A program made the translations under genes and the position numbers. From the NCBI GenBank assembly GCA_017553545.1, contig JAFZKT010000066.1, positions 1 through 44,612 of the forward strand: 44,612 nucleotides of DNA. The letters are read 5' to 3'. This document shows, one piece after another, positions 17,482-26,004 of the stretch (its first letter is position 1; every line of letters begins with the position of its first letter). The DNA is from Bacteroidales bacterium. Lineage in GTDB: Bacteria; Bacteroidota; Bacteroidia; Bacteroidales; UBA932. The notes under the pieces are model-generated. The model ran no database searches. It was not told the origin of the DNA and was given only the letters and a program-made list of their open reading frames with translations.

Positions 17482-19338
17482 TTAAAGGTCATTGTTGTCG
17501 AAGCCGGGCAGCTGGCCGCCGGCGGTTACATCCGGCACAGGGCCCACCTGGGCGTCCGGGCGCAGGGTAGGGACATCACCGCTGAAATCCCAGATGTCGG
17601 CGCTCCATCCCAGGCTCTGGGCAGCTGCCGTAAGGGTGGTTGCCGTAGCGGCTGTGCCGTGATAGGGATAGTTGTGAGCGGCGCCATCCACGGGGATGGG
17701 AGACATCGGAATAGCGGGCGAACTGTTGGGCATATCGTACAGCGAGAAGGCGTCCGAATAGTCAAAGAAGATGTTGGTGTTGTAGGCCATCGCAGGATTG
17801 CGGAGGTTATTCGTCAGCGTGTTCTTGACAGCGCAATAGCCGACGACGGCGCCGCAGCTGTAGTGGCTCTTATCGCCCGCGGCGGGAGTGCCGGGGGTAT
17901 AAGTGAAGTCACTGCCGCTGCCGCTGAACTTGACGTTGGCGCGGATTTCCTCGTTCCAGGCGATGCAGTTCTCCACGATGTTACCGGGCTCCACGGTGGC
18001 GGGAAGGGCCGTCGCTTTGGCCAGGTAACCGGCGATACCGCCGATACCGAAGGAAGCCTCGATCTTGGCCGTAGAGTAGCAGTTGGCGATGCGGATGGGA
18101 ACGTTGGGGTCATCATCACCCACGGTGCCGCCCAGGATACCGCCAACGCGCTGGTTGCCGACGATGGTGCCGGTGGTCCAGCAGTCCACAATCTCAACCA
18201 CCTTGCCGCAATAACCGGCGAAACCGCCGACATTGTTCAGTTTGGACTTGACGACTACATCGGCCGAGCAGGCATACGCAGCGCCGGTGCCCATAAAGCC
18301 GAAGAAGCCGCCGGCACCGTACTTGGTGGATTTGGTGTGGTCCAGCGTACCCTGGATGTGCACACGGGCGCAGTCTCCGCGGATACCCTTGGTGGCATCC
18401 TGCAGGCCGCAGTAGCCGGCCAGGATACCGACGCGCGCGTCACTCTTCACATCCACATAGGCGTTGATGAATTTCACGTCGTGGCAGTAGCCGTTGAGCA
18501 CGCCGAAGAAGCTGGGATATTCCGCATAGTCGCAGTAGAAGTTGGAGATGGTGTGACCCTGACCGTCAAAGTCAATCCCCTTCGTGTAGGCGCCCAGGTT
18601 CAGCGGGACCCACTTCTTGGGAATGAACTGTCCGGGATTGTCGGGATCCTCCACATCGCTCGGGGGCATCACCGCCATATCGATGTCGTTCATCATCTTG
18701 AAGTAGACCTTTTCACCGGCGATGAGTTTTTCGCCCATGGCCACCATATCCTCCACGGTGCGGAGTTCATAGGGGAATTCCATGGAGCCGTCGCCGCCCA
18801 CAGGGCCTTCGATGGTCTGGAGGACCTTGATGAAACCGTAGGGCTGCTGGGCCAGTTCCCAGTTGTCCGTACCTTCCACCTTGTCCACCACCAGGGGCAG
18901 GACATAGAGCTGATCCATCTCAAGGCCGTTGGCCGTGATCTTGATCTTGGCATAAGTGGAAGTCTTGTTGAACCGGGCCATCATCATATTGTTGCTCACG
19001 AATTCGTAGGCCGATGAAGGCAGCAGTTCGGCGGGTTCCGTCGGATGGGCCGCATTGTACACTGCCAGTCCTTCGGGAGCCACCTTGAAGGAGATGTTGA
19101 GGGTTACGTCGGAAACGGAAGTCTCAAATGCGCAGACCTGCGCCTGGGCATTCTTGCTCTTTCCGGGAAGAACCTTGATGACGGTCTCCGCGTCCTGGAC
19201 GGCCGCATAGAACACGCCTCTCATCGTGGACTCCGTATTGCCGCCGTAGCCGGCATAGCTCTTTCCGTTTTCCTTTTCGCAGGAAGAGAGCAGCAAGGCG
19301 AGTCCGCACAAAAGAATGGAATATAATGTCTTTTTCAT
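17482..19338 (-). CDS. DUF1735-like + GLUG lipoprotein, probable surface glycan-binding protein
   Basis: The 618-aa product starts MKKTLYSILLCGLALLLSSC (Cys20). Residues ~40-165 show a DUF1735-like pattern (LAVYNAAHPTEPAELLPSSAY ..., YVLPLVVDKVEG), common in SusD-linked surface lipoproteins. Residues ~180-590 hold GLUG-like repeats (GGFAGYCGKVVEIVDCWTTG) and the closing WSADIWDFSGDVPTL. It is the third gene after susC and susD, with 12 nt to susD, which is where a glycan-binding lipoprotein usually sits. It is the counterpart of 31143-33128 in the other cluster. Confidence 0.87.
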   Translation of the reverse strand: MKKTLYSILLCGLALLLSSCEKENGKSYAGYGGNTESTMRGVFYAAVQDAETVIKVLPGKSKNAQAQVCAFETSVSDVTLNISFKVAPEGLAVYNAAHPTEPAELLPSSAYEFVSNNMMMARFNKTSTYAKIKITANGLEMDQLYVLPLVVDKVEGTDNWELAQQPYGFIKVLQTIEGPVGGDGSMEFPYELRTVEDMVAMGEKLIAGEKVYFKMMNDIDMAVMPPSDVEDPDNPGQFIPKKWVPLNLGAYTKGIDFDGQGHTISNFYCDYAEYPSFFGVLNGYCHDVKFINAYVDVKSDARVGILAGYCGLQDATKGIRGDCARVHIQGTLDHTKSTKYGAGGFFGFMGTGAAYACSADVVVKSKLNNVGGFAGYCGKVVEIVDCWTTGTIVGNQRVGGILGGTVGDDDPNVPIRIANCYSTAKIEASFGIGGIAGYLAKATALPATVEPGNIVENCIAWNEEIRANVKFSGSGSDFTYTPGTPAAGDKSHYSCGAVVGYCAVKNTLTNNLRNPAMAYNTNIFFDYSDAFSLYDMPNSSPAIPMSPIPVDGAAHNYPYHGTAATATTLTAAAQSLGWSADIWDFSGDVPTLRPDAQVGPVPDVTAGGQLPGFDNNDL

Positions 19339-19350
19339 AAGGCAGATTCA

Positions 19351-21168
19351 TTAGAAGGATAAACCGTCGTTCCAGCCGGGGTTCTGCTTGAGCGCGCCAC
19401 CGGTGAGGTTTCGCTCGGCCTTGGGGATGGGATAGAGATAATCCCTGTCCTCGGTCCAGGTGCGGAGGGTGTTGTGGTGCAGCGAGATGCAGCCCTTGGT
19501 ACCTTCGCTCAGGAAGATGTCGGAATCCAGCTTCTTGGTGATCTTGGCGCCGCCCACCTTGTTGTCGGAGTAGACTTCCAGGTCCAGGGAGCCGTTGCCG
19601 TCGATGTCATAGACACCCTCTGACGGGAGATAGATGCCGTAGAAGGGGCATTCGAAGAGTTTGCCTTCCTTCCAGCGCATCAGATCATAGTAGCGGTAGC
19701 CTTCCTGCGCCAGTTCGATGCCACGCTCGCGGCGGATTTCCAGGATGACGCCCTTGTTGGCATCGGCCAGGAGCACGGGGCTCTGGTAGCCGCCCCAGGT
19801 GTTCACCGGAGTGGTTCCGTCGTAATAGAGGAACGGGTCAGGATCCGCGTTGGCGGTGGCCATATTCAGCTTGGGCATTCCCACGCGGGCGCGGAGCTGG
19901 TTGATGGAAAGTTCCAGGTCGCTTTGGTCCAGGGTACCTGCCTCGGCCTTGGCCTCTGCGTAGTTGAGCATTACTTCGCCCAGACGGAAGAGGGTGAGGT
20001 CGATGTCTGAATAGGTGTCCTGGTCTGCGCTCATCAGGTACTTGTCCGGGTGATAGCCGGAGAAGGTGACCAGGAAGTCCGGAGAGGACACGGCGTCTTC
20101 ACCCACGCGCTTGTAGCCGGGGGTGCGGATACTCTGGGAAAGACGAGGGTCTCTGTTCTGCGTTTCCTCCGCAAAGACTTTCTTTTCCCAGTTCGCCTGG
20201 TCCGTGAAACGGGTGCCGTCCTTCATCAGGTAGCTGGCGGCCAGTTTCCTGGTCATGGAAGGGCAGCCGCGGGAACCGCCCGTCATCACAGCACCGGAAT
20301 AGTGGTACTTCTGATAGGCGATGTTGTAGTTCTGGGACAGGATTACCTCGTCCATCAGATCCGTAGCATTGTAGGTGTGGAACAGGTTGTAATAGCACTT
20401 GTTCACGCCGCCGTCCGTGTGCAGGCTGTAGCCGCCGGTCTGGATGAGTTCCAGGGAAACCGCGGCGCACTCGTCCAGATACCACTTGTAGTCGTGGGAA
20501 CCGGCCGGGATGGTGGCCAGGAACACGTCGCCGGCGTGGTACTTACGGAAAGTACCCTCGAACAGGCAGACGCGGGACTTGAGGGCCATCGCGCTCCACT
20601 TGGTCACTTCATAGACGTTCTTGGCGGTGGGCAGGTTCTCGATGGCGAAATCAAGGTCCGCCAGGATCTTGCCCATCACGAACTCGCGGTTGTCGCGGGG
20701 ACGGTTCAGGGCCTCTTTATCGGCCGAACCAACGGTGTGCTCGTACCACGGGACGTCGCCGAAGCGCTTTACCTTTTCGAAATAGATGTAGGCGCGGAAG
20801 AAACGGGCCAGGGCCTCGTACTTCGTGCGGACCGTAACATCCGGGCAGTTGTTCATATCCTCCAGGAGGGTGTTTACGTTGCGCAGGGCACCCCAGCTCC
20901 ATCCGCTCACGTCAACGGGGTCGCGGGTACCGGTTTCCTCCTTGGAAAGGTTGTTCTGGGTATAATGGTCGTCGTTGGCTTCATAGAGTTCTCCCGGATT
21001 GGGGAAGTTCCCGTAGAAGACGATGGAGAAAGCCCTCAGTTCGGCCTCGCTCTTGAAGAAAGCGGGCTCCGTGAGCCTGTCCTTGGGAACGGCGTCCAGA
21101 AGGTCGTCGCAGCCGGTGAAAGCGAACCCGGCAAGCATTAATGCGATAGGAAATAATATCTTTTTCAT
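19351..21168 (-). CDS. susD: SusD/RagB-family outer-membrane lipoprotein
   Basis: The 605-aa product starts MKKILFPIALMLAGFAFTGC (Cys20), then DDLLDAVPKDRLTEPAFF, the usual SusD opening. RFFRAYIYFEKVKRFGDVPWYE, RERGIELAQEGYRYYDLMRW and the ending LKQNPGW are typical of the family. SusD proteins cap the SusC channel and help deliver the glycan. ATG 21168 is chosen over the TTG 12 nt upstream, 12 nt after the susC stop. The product has the same length as the SusD at 29304-31121 and shares many blocks with it (FEGTFRKYHAGDVF), so the two are paralogues. Confidence 0.95.
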   Translation of the reverse strand: MKKILFPIALMLAGFAFTGCDDLLDAVPKDRLTEPAFFKSEAELRAFSIVFYGNFPNPGELYEANDDHYTQNNLSKEETGTRDPVDVSGWSWGALRNVNTLLEDMNNCPDVTVRTKYEALARFFRAYIYFEKVKRFGDVPWYEHTVGSADKEALNRPRDNREFVMGKILADLDFAIENLPTAKNVYEVTKWSAMALKSRVCLFEGTFRKYHAGDVFLATIPAGSHDYKWYLDECAAVSLELIQTGGYSLHTDGGVNKCYYNLFHTYNATDLMDEVILSQNYNIAYQKYHYSGAVMTGGSRGCPSMTRKLAASYLMKDGTRFTDQANWEKKVFAEETQNRDPRLSQSIRTPGYKRVGEDAVSSPDFLVTFSGYHPDKYLMSADQDTYSDIDLTLFRLGEVMLNYAEAKAEAGTLDQSDLELSINQLRARVGMPKLNMATANADPDPFLYYDGTTPVNTWGGYQSPVLLADANKGVILEIRRERGIELAQEGYRYYDLMRWKEGKLFECPFYGIYLPSEGVYDIDGNGSLDLEVYSDNKVGGAKITKKLDSDIFLSEGTKGCISLHHNTLRTWTEDRDYLYPIPKAERNLTGGALKQNPGWNDGLSF

Positions 21169-21180
21169 TGCTGGATTCAA

Positions 21181-24100
21181 TTAAAGGGTAATGTCAATGC
21201 CAAGGGTGAAGCTCTTCTGCCAAGGATACACACGGCCGGTACCGCCGGTCATGGCCATTTCGGGATCTACGTAGTCCCCGTGCAGGCCGGGAGCCCAGTA
21301 GAAGAGGTTTTCACCGGTAAAGAATACACGAAGTTTCTGCACGAAGATCTTCTTGGAGATATTCTCCGGCAGCGTGTAGCCGATGGTGAGGTTCTTCAGA
21401 CGAAGATAACCGATGTTCTGCAGGTAGCGGGTGTTGGCCACACCGAGGGGACGGTTGGCGTTCATGGACACATAGCCGTGAGGACGCGGATAGTACGCGT
21501 TCGGGTTTTCTTCGCTCCAGCAGTCGTTCAGGAAGTCGCGCGGGACAAAGGTCTGGTAGGCGCGGTCGTACAGGAACCAGAAGGAACGGAAGCCGGCTGC
21601 AGGATACCAGTCCATATGGCCGATACCCTGGAAGAAGACGGCCAGGTCGATGCCGTTCCAAGAGGCGTTCAGGTTGAGACCGTAATTGTAACGGGGTTTG
21701 CTGTTACCGATGATGGTCCAGTCTCCGCTGTCCCCTACTCTTTCAGAGCCCTTGTTGATGGCTTTGTCGCCGTCCAGGTCCACGAAACGCATTTCACCGG
21801 CGTAGAGGCCGTTGGGAGAAGTGCTGGATCTGGGGAAGATCTGGGTGTCGTTCACCAGGGTCTGGTCCACGTCGTAGGCGGCTGCTTCCGCATCCGTCGC
21901 GAACAGGCCGTCCACGGTATAGCCCCAGATGTCGCCGTACTTCTGGCCTACCCAGTAGGTCTTGGAGAAGAGGAAGTCCGGGTTGTTGAAACGGGTGATG
22001 TAGGACACATAATCGCTGAACACCAGGGAAGCGCCGTAGTTGAAGGGCTTGCCGGCCAGCTTGAAGGAATCCCTCCAGCCGATGGTGAATTCATAACCAT
22101 AGGTGCGGAGGTCGGCCGAGTTCTCCTGAGGAGTGGAAGCGCCGTACACGGCGGGCAGGGGTTCACCGGCGGTGAGCATGTCCTTGGTGTCACGGATGTA
22201 ACCTTCCGCGCTGAATTCCAGACGGTTCTGCAGGAAAGCCAGGTCCAGACCCAGGTTGCTCTGGACGGAACGTTCCCAGGTGAGGCCGGAGGAAACCGGA
22301 GCGGAAAGGCTGGCCTGAGGCAGGTTGCCGCCGCCCAGCAGGTAGTCCGACTTGCCGCTGGTGGAAACGGTGCGGATGGCGGGATAGTAGGCGCTCATCT
22401 GCTGGTTGCCCAACTGACCATAGGAGAAGCGGATCTTGGCGTTGTCCCACCAACCCCTCAGGGGTTTGAAGAAATCTTCTTCGGAGATTCTCCAACCAAT
22501 GGAGGCCGACGGGGAGAACACCCAGCGATGACCGCGGAGGAAGCGGGAAGAACCGTCATAACGGCCGTTCAGTTCCAGCAGGTACTTACCCTTGTAGTCA
22601 TAGTTGATACGGGTGAAGTAACCGGCGGTCTTGAGTTCGTTCTGGCCGCCGCTGGTTTCCATACGCTTGTAGCTCTGGCCGGCCTCGGGGTAATTCTCGG
22701 AGGGACCCACCAGGTTTTGGTCGTTCAGTTCCGTGGAATAGAGATTGTAGCCCTTCAGGCCCAGGTCCTTGATCCAGCGGGTTTCATAGTTGACACCGGC
22801 CATGATCTTGAAGTTGTGGGCTTCGGCGAAGGACTTCTCATAGGTAGCATACAGGTTATAGGCCTGATAGATGTTCTTGGTGGCGCTTTCCGACAGGGCG
22901 TCCACAAGGCCCTTGTCCGCGTTGATGACGGTTTCCACAATGCCGGGATACATCGAATACTGACCCACGGTGGCGCGGTTCAGGTAACCGCCGTAGCGGA
23001 ACGTGTAGGTGTAATCACCCTTGATGGTGAGACCCTTGAGGGGCGTGAGGGTGAAGTCCAGGGTTTCGCTGATGTTGTCTATGTCGTCCTGGTTGAAGTG
23101 GTCGCTGAAGATGCACATCAGCGCGCCGTCCATCAGGGTGTAGGTGGGAGCGTACTTGGTCTTGTACAGGTTGGTTCCGTCCGGGTTGAAGGCCGGATAG
23201 GAGGCCAGCGTGTGCACGGTGGTGTTGGCGAAGGTGCTGTTGATACCACCCTGACCGGGATAGAAGTACGAGCTCTTGAAATAACTGGTATTGGATCCGA
23301 TGCGCAGCCAGTCCGTTACGTCATAGGAGATCTTGGCGCGCAGGTTGATACGCTTGTAGTTGTCCGGGCGGTCCTTGAACATACCCTGTTCATAGGTGTA
23401 GCCTCCGGATACCAGATAGCTGAGGGCATCCGTTGCGCCGCTCATGGTAATCATGTGGCTGTAGGTGGGCTTGACGTCGTTGTACAGCACATGGTACCAG
23501 TCCGTGTTGGCATAATAGTTATACACATCCTGACCGTCCTGGCTGGTGATGGTCACCCAGGGGCGTTCCGGATTCTCCGTCACGTCATTGCGGCGGATCC
23601 ACAGTTCCTGCATATCCGCATCCGAGTAGTTGGCATACTTGGTGCCGGGGCTGTAACGGCTCCAGAACAGGTTGGTCATATAGACGTGGTCATAACCGCG
23701 GCTTTCGAAGTCCGTGCTGGTGGTGGGAGCGGTGAGGCCGAAGCGGCCGCTGTAGCTCACTTTGGCACGGCCGTCTTTCTCCTTGGAACCGTTCTTTGTG
23801 GTTACCAGGATGACGCCGGCAGAACCCTTAGCACCGTAGATGGCAGCCGCAGCCGCATCCTTGATGACGGAAATGTTGTCAACATCGGCCGGGTTCAGGT
23901 ACTGGAGGTCTCCCTCCACACCGTCAATGAGAACGAGGGGGGAACCGCCGTTTATGGAGTTCCAACCACGGATGTTCAGCGTGGCGGCCTGGCCGGGACG
24001 ACCGGAACCAGAGGTGACGTTGAGGCCGGGAACCGAACCCTGGAGCATGTGAGCCACATCCAGCGTGGTACGGTCTTTCAACGCCTCCGCCTTGAGGACG

Positions 24101-24459
24101 GATACGGCGCCGGTGAGGTTGGTCTTCTTGGTGGTACCGTAACCCACGGCCACGGCATCCTCCAGCACGAAGCTGTCCTCTTCCAGGGTGATGGTGATGT
24201 TTTTCCGCCCGTTAACGGGTTCCTGTTTGGTTGCATAGCCTAAGCAAGAAACCTCCAGGACAGCATTCGGACCCACGGTAATGCTGAATTTACCGTTGAA
24301 ATCCGTCACAGCGCTGGCTCCGTCGGCTTGGACCACAGCCCCGATCACGGGTCCCGTGGCGTCAAGCACGGTGCCGCTCACTGTCTGCTTTTGCGCAAAA
24401 GCGCATACTGTCATTCCCAGCAGGACTGACAGAACGGTGAACAGTTTTTTGTGAAACAT
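21181..24459 (-). CDS. susC: SusC/RagA-family TonB-dependent glycan transporter
   Basis: The 1092-aa product starts MFHKKLFTVLSVLLGMTVCAFAQ, a type I signal. Residues ~24-92 are a carboxypeptidase-regulatory-like beta domain (QTVSGTVLDATGPVIGAVVQ), ~105-230 the plug (GYGTTKKTNLTGAVSV, GWNSINGGSPLVLIDGVEG), and the rest the beta-barrel, ending YPWQKSFTLGIDITL. No STN domain is present, so signalling to an anti-sigma factor is not expected. The upstream in-frame start at 24543 would lie in the promoter; ATG 24459 begins a proper signal peptide. It is the first gene of the leftward operon. The N-terminal 90 residues are nearly the same as in the SusC at 26005. Confidence 0.96.
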   Translation of the reverse strand: MFHKKLFTVLSVLLGMTVCAFAQKQTVSGTVLDATGPVIGAVVQADGASAVTDFNGKFSITVGPNAVLEVSCLGYATKQEPVNGRKNITITLEEDSFVLEDAVAVGYGTTKKTNLTGAVSVLKAEALKDRTTLDVAHMLQGSVPGLNVTSGSGRPGQAATLNIRGWNSINGGSPLVLIDGVEGDLQYLNPADVDNISVIKDAAAAAIYGAKGSAGVILVTTKNGSKEKDGRAKVSYSGRFGLTAPTTSTDFESRGYDHVYMTNLFWSRYSPGTKYANYSDADMQELWIRRNDVTENPERPWVTITSQDGQDVYNYYANTDWYHVLYNDVKPTYSHMITMSGATDALSYLVSGGYTYEQGMFKDRPDNYKRINLRAKISYDVTDWLRIGSNTSYFKSSYFYPGQGGINSTFANTTVHTLASYPAFNPDGTNLYKTKYAPTYTLMDGALMCIFSDHFNQDDIDNISETLDFTLTPLKGLTIKGDYTYTFRYGGYLNRATVGQYSMYPGIVETVINADKGLVDALSESATKNIYQAYNLYATYEKSFAEAHNFKIMAGVNYETRWIKDLGLKGYNLYSTELNDQNLVGPSENYPEAGQSYKRMETSGGQNELKTAGYFTRINYDYKGKYLLELNGRYDGSSRFLRGHRWVFSPSASIGWRISEEDFFKPLRGWWDNAKIRFSYGQLGNQQMSAYYPAIRTVSTSGKSDYLLGGGNLPQASLSAPVSSGLTWERSVQSNLGLDLAFLQNRLEFSAEGYIRDTKDMLTAGEPLPAVYGASTPQENSADLRTYGYEFTIGWRDSFKLAGKPFNYGASLVFSDYVSYITRFNNPDFLFSKTYWVGQKYGDIWGYTVDGLFATDAEAAAYDVDQTLVNDTQIFPRSSTSPNGLYAGEMRFVDLDGDKAINKGSERVGDSGDWTIIGNSKPRYNYGLNLNASWNGIDLAVFFQGIGHMDWYPAAGFRSFWFLYDRAYQTFVPRDFLNDCWSEENPNAYYPRPHGYVSMNANRPLGVANTRYLQNIGYLRLKNLTIGYTLPENISKKIFVQKLRVFFTGENLFYWAPGLHGDYVDPEMAMTGGTGRVYPWQKSFTLGIDITL

Positions 24460-24513
24460 TGTTAATTGGTTTAGTAGTGTATATTTTGAGCAAATACTTG
24501 CATCATTAGGAGG

Positions 24514-24544
24514 CAAAGATAACTCTTTTGCGCGCGCAAACAAC
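24514..24544 (-). promoter_or_regulatory. Promoter of the leftward susC operon
   Basis: On the minus strand GTTG (24544-24541), 19 nt, then TATCTTTG (24521-24514). It matches the Bacteroidetes TTTG/TAnnTTTG pattern apart from one -33 base. A TTTG 4 nt closer gives only a 15-nt spacer. The leader to ATG 24459 is about 50 nt. Confidence 0.75.
24527..24540. promoter_or_regulatory. 14-bp perfect palindrome in the susC promoter spacer (possible operator)
   Basis: TTTGCGCGCGCAAA is its own reverse complement and fills most of the spacer between the -33 and -7 boxes. A related GCGCGC element lies at the same position in the rightward susC promoter. Operator function is inferred. Confidence 0.45.
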
Positions 24545-24554
24545 TAAATTATAC

Positions 24555-24591
24555 AAAAAAATGGCCGTTTACTGGAAAACGACCATTTTTT
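24555..24591 (-). terminator. Rho-independent terminator after the 25836-24631 lipoprotein gene
   Basis: Arms 24561-24570 and about 24575-24585 (ATGGCCGTTT against AAACGACCAT) pair fully if one G-U is allowed, flanked by A and T runs on both sides. It could work in both directions. On the minus strand seven T follow. It lies about 40 nt past the gene's stop. Confidence 0.8.
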
Positions 24592-24630
24592 GCAGATAAA
24601 TGACAGGGATTCCCCTCGCGTGATACCGCA

Positions 24631-25836
24631 CTATTTGCGGAGCTTCGCCAGGGACTTCTCCCCTGCCTCGCGGGCGCCGGAGACAACGGCCCTGGGCTGG
24701 GTGCGGCGCACGTAGTTGCGGGTGTGAACCGTGGTGATGTCTGCATCCACAGTGCCCTTGGTCTTGGCCATCGCAATCTGGTGATCCTCTTCGTCGAACA
24801 CCGGGACGGAGTCATGGAAGAAGTACCACAGGCTGTTCTTGTTGCTGTAGACGGCGTAGCGCATCGCATAGTAGTAAGGACGCCAGATGGTACCGTTGTT
24901 CAATTCGATTTCACTCTTGCCGCCGTTGAGCAGCGCATAGCCGCCGGAAGTATGTTCGGCATAGGCCACTTCCCAGCCTTCCCAGTCGTCCACGTTCTCG
25001 CCGTCGGTGGAAAGGTAAGTGCCCACGAACATAAAGTCCACATCGCCCAGGTTCTCATAATTCTCATAAGAAGCGATGAACTGGATGAAGAAGGACATGG
25101 TACCGTCGTCCATCAGGCGGGTTTCGATCCAGTCGTCGTCCTGGTTCATCTGGACGCTGCCGGCGCCCTGGCCGGCCTCCCAGCCGTCCACGCGGTAGAA
25201 GTAGTTGTTCTCGATGGGGCTCACCGTGATGTCGTAACCCACATAGCCGTTACTCACCATCCAGGTGCCCAGCCAGGAAATGTATTCGGCCGATGCCGCC
25301 TCTTCCTGGACCACCATCTGCGCCTTCGCGTAATTGTAGGTGGCCTTGCCGTTCCCGTCAATTTCAATGAGATAGGCGGTGTAGGTGTCGTGCACCAAAA
25401 TACCGGAGTAGAAGGTCTTGATGGTCTTGTTGAAGACCTCGTTCAGGTCCTTGAAGCTCACGTCCTGTTTCTTGGCCGATTGCAGCGTCCAGGCCACTTC
25501 CTCGTCGATGAGCGTTCTCACGCTGCCGTCGTAGAATTTCTCCAGGTCGGCGTCCGTCACGGTGCGCAGGATGAAGTAATTGTTGCCGGTGTAGTTGAAC
25601 TGGAACTCCTCCTCCATGCAGCCGTCGGCATCAACGAAAGTGCGGCCGCGGTAGAGAACGCTCCAATCCGTGCGTTCGGTGAGCGTCAACTGCGGCTGCT
25701 GGCCGCCTCCGCCGTTGTCACCACCGCCGTTATTGCCACCGCCGCCATGCGGACGGTAAGGATCGATGCGGGTTCCGCAACCCGCGATTATCATGGCCGC
25801 TATCGCCAGCCATGACAGGTAGCGCATAGTCTTCAT
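24631..25836 (-). CDS. Unrecognised lipoprotein between the two susCD clusters
   Basis: The 401-aa product starts MKTMRYLSWLAIAAMIIAGC (Cys20), then a Gly/Asn linker (residues ~30-48, HGGGGNNGGGDNGGGG) and a roughly 340-residue body rich in Tyr, Trp and acidic residues (YSGILVHDTYTAYLIEIDG, WEAGQGAGSVQMNQDDDW, WRPYYYAMRYAVYSNK). It ends with a basic tail (RNYVRRTQPRAVVSGAREAG). No repeats, GLUG unit or catalytic motif is recognised. It has its own -7 box and terminator and diverges from the rightward susC, so it is a single-gene transcript. The Gly-rich tether suggests surface display. No function is assigned. Confidence 0.8.
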   Translation of the reverse strand: MKTMRYLSWLAIAAMIIAGCGTRIDPYRPHGGGGNNGGGDNGGGGQQPQLTLTERTDWSVLYRGRTFVDADGCMEEEFQFNYTGNNYFILRTVTDADLEKFYDGSVRTLIDEEVAWTLQSAKKQDVSFKDLNEVFNKTIKTFYSGILVHDTYTAYLIEIDGNGKATYNYAKAQMVVQEEAASAEYISWLGTWMVSNGYVGYDITVSPIENNYFYRVDGWEAGQGAGSVQMNQDDDWIETRLMDDGTMSFFIQFIASYENYENLGDVDFMFVGTYLSTDGENVDDWEGWEVAYAEHTSGGYALLNGGKSEIELNNGTIWRPYYYAMRYAVYSNKNSLWYFFHDSVPVFDEEDHQIAMAKTKGTVDADITTVHTRNYVRRTQPRAVVSGAREAGEKSLAKLRK

Positions 25837-25860
25837 AACTCAAAAAAATTTACTCGAATG

Positions 25861-25868
25861 CAAAGGTA
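25861..25868 (-). promoter_or_regulatory. -7 box for the 25836 lipoprotein gene
   Basis: TACCTTTG on the minus strand, 24 nt upstream of ATG 25836, fits TAnnTTTG. No clear TTTG is found 19-21 nt upstream, only a T-rich stretch. Confidence 0.5.
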
Positions 25869-25915
25869 GCAAATATCCGGCCAAAAGAAAAATGAGGCCT
25901 TTTCCCCCTAATATA

Positions 25916-25947
25916 TTTGGTATTGAGCGCGCGAATGCGTATCTTTG
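25916..25947 (+). promoter_or_regulatory. Promoter of the rightward susC operon
   Basis: TTTG (25916-25919), 20 nt, then TATCTTTG (25940-25947): a full match to the Bacteroidetes consensus. The spacer contains GAGCGCGCGAA, whose GCGCGC core ends 7 nt before the -7 box. Confidence 0.8.
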
Positions 25948-25954
25948 GGGGTTA

Positions 25955-25968
25955 TAACTGTACAGTTA
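25955..25968. promoter_or_regulatory. 14-bp perfect palindrome at the predicted transcription start of the rightward susC
   Basis: TAACTGTACAGTTA equals its reverse complement and begins 7 nt after the -7 box, so it would cover the start site and early leader. It has no loop, so a protein-binding site is likelier than an RNA hairpin. Function is inferred. Confidence 0.45.
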
Positions 25969-26004
25969 GAACACCGGATAACAACTAATCCAATCATAAC
26001 TAAC

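Noticed and set aside
16105-19017. 970-codon plus-strand frame opposite two GLUG genes
   Set aside because: Antisense shadow; same compositional artefact.
21280-24243. 987-codon plus-strand frame opposite the leftward susC
   Set aside because: Antisense shadow of susC; no domain or start signal.
24460-24543. 28-residue N-terminal extension of the leftward SusC
   Set aside because: It would start inside the promoter and place residues ahead of a perfect signal peptide.
25955-25968. Leader riboswitch or attenuator of the rightward susC
   Set aside because: A loopless 14-bp palindrome is a poor RNA hairpin, there is no T-tract, and the leader is only ~50 nt.
25945-26004. 20-residue N-terminal extension of the rightward SusC from TTG
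   Set aside because: The TTG is part of the -7 box TATCTTTG.
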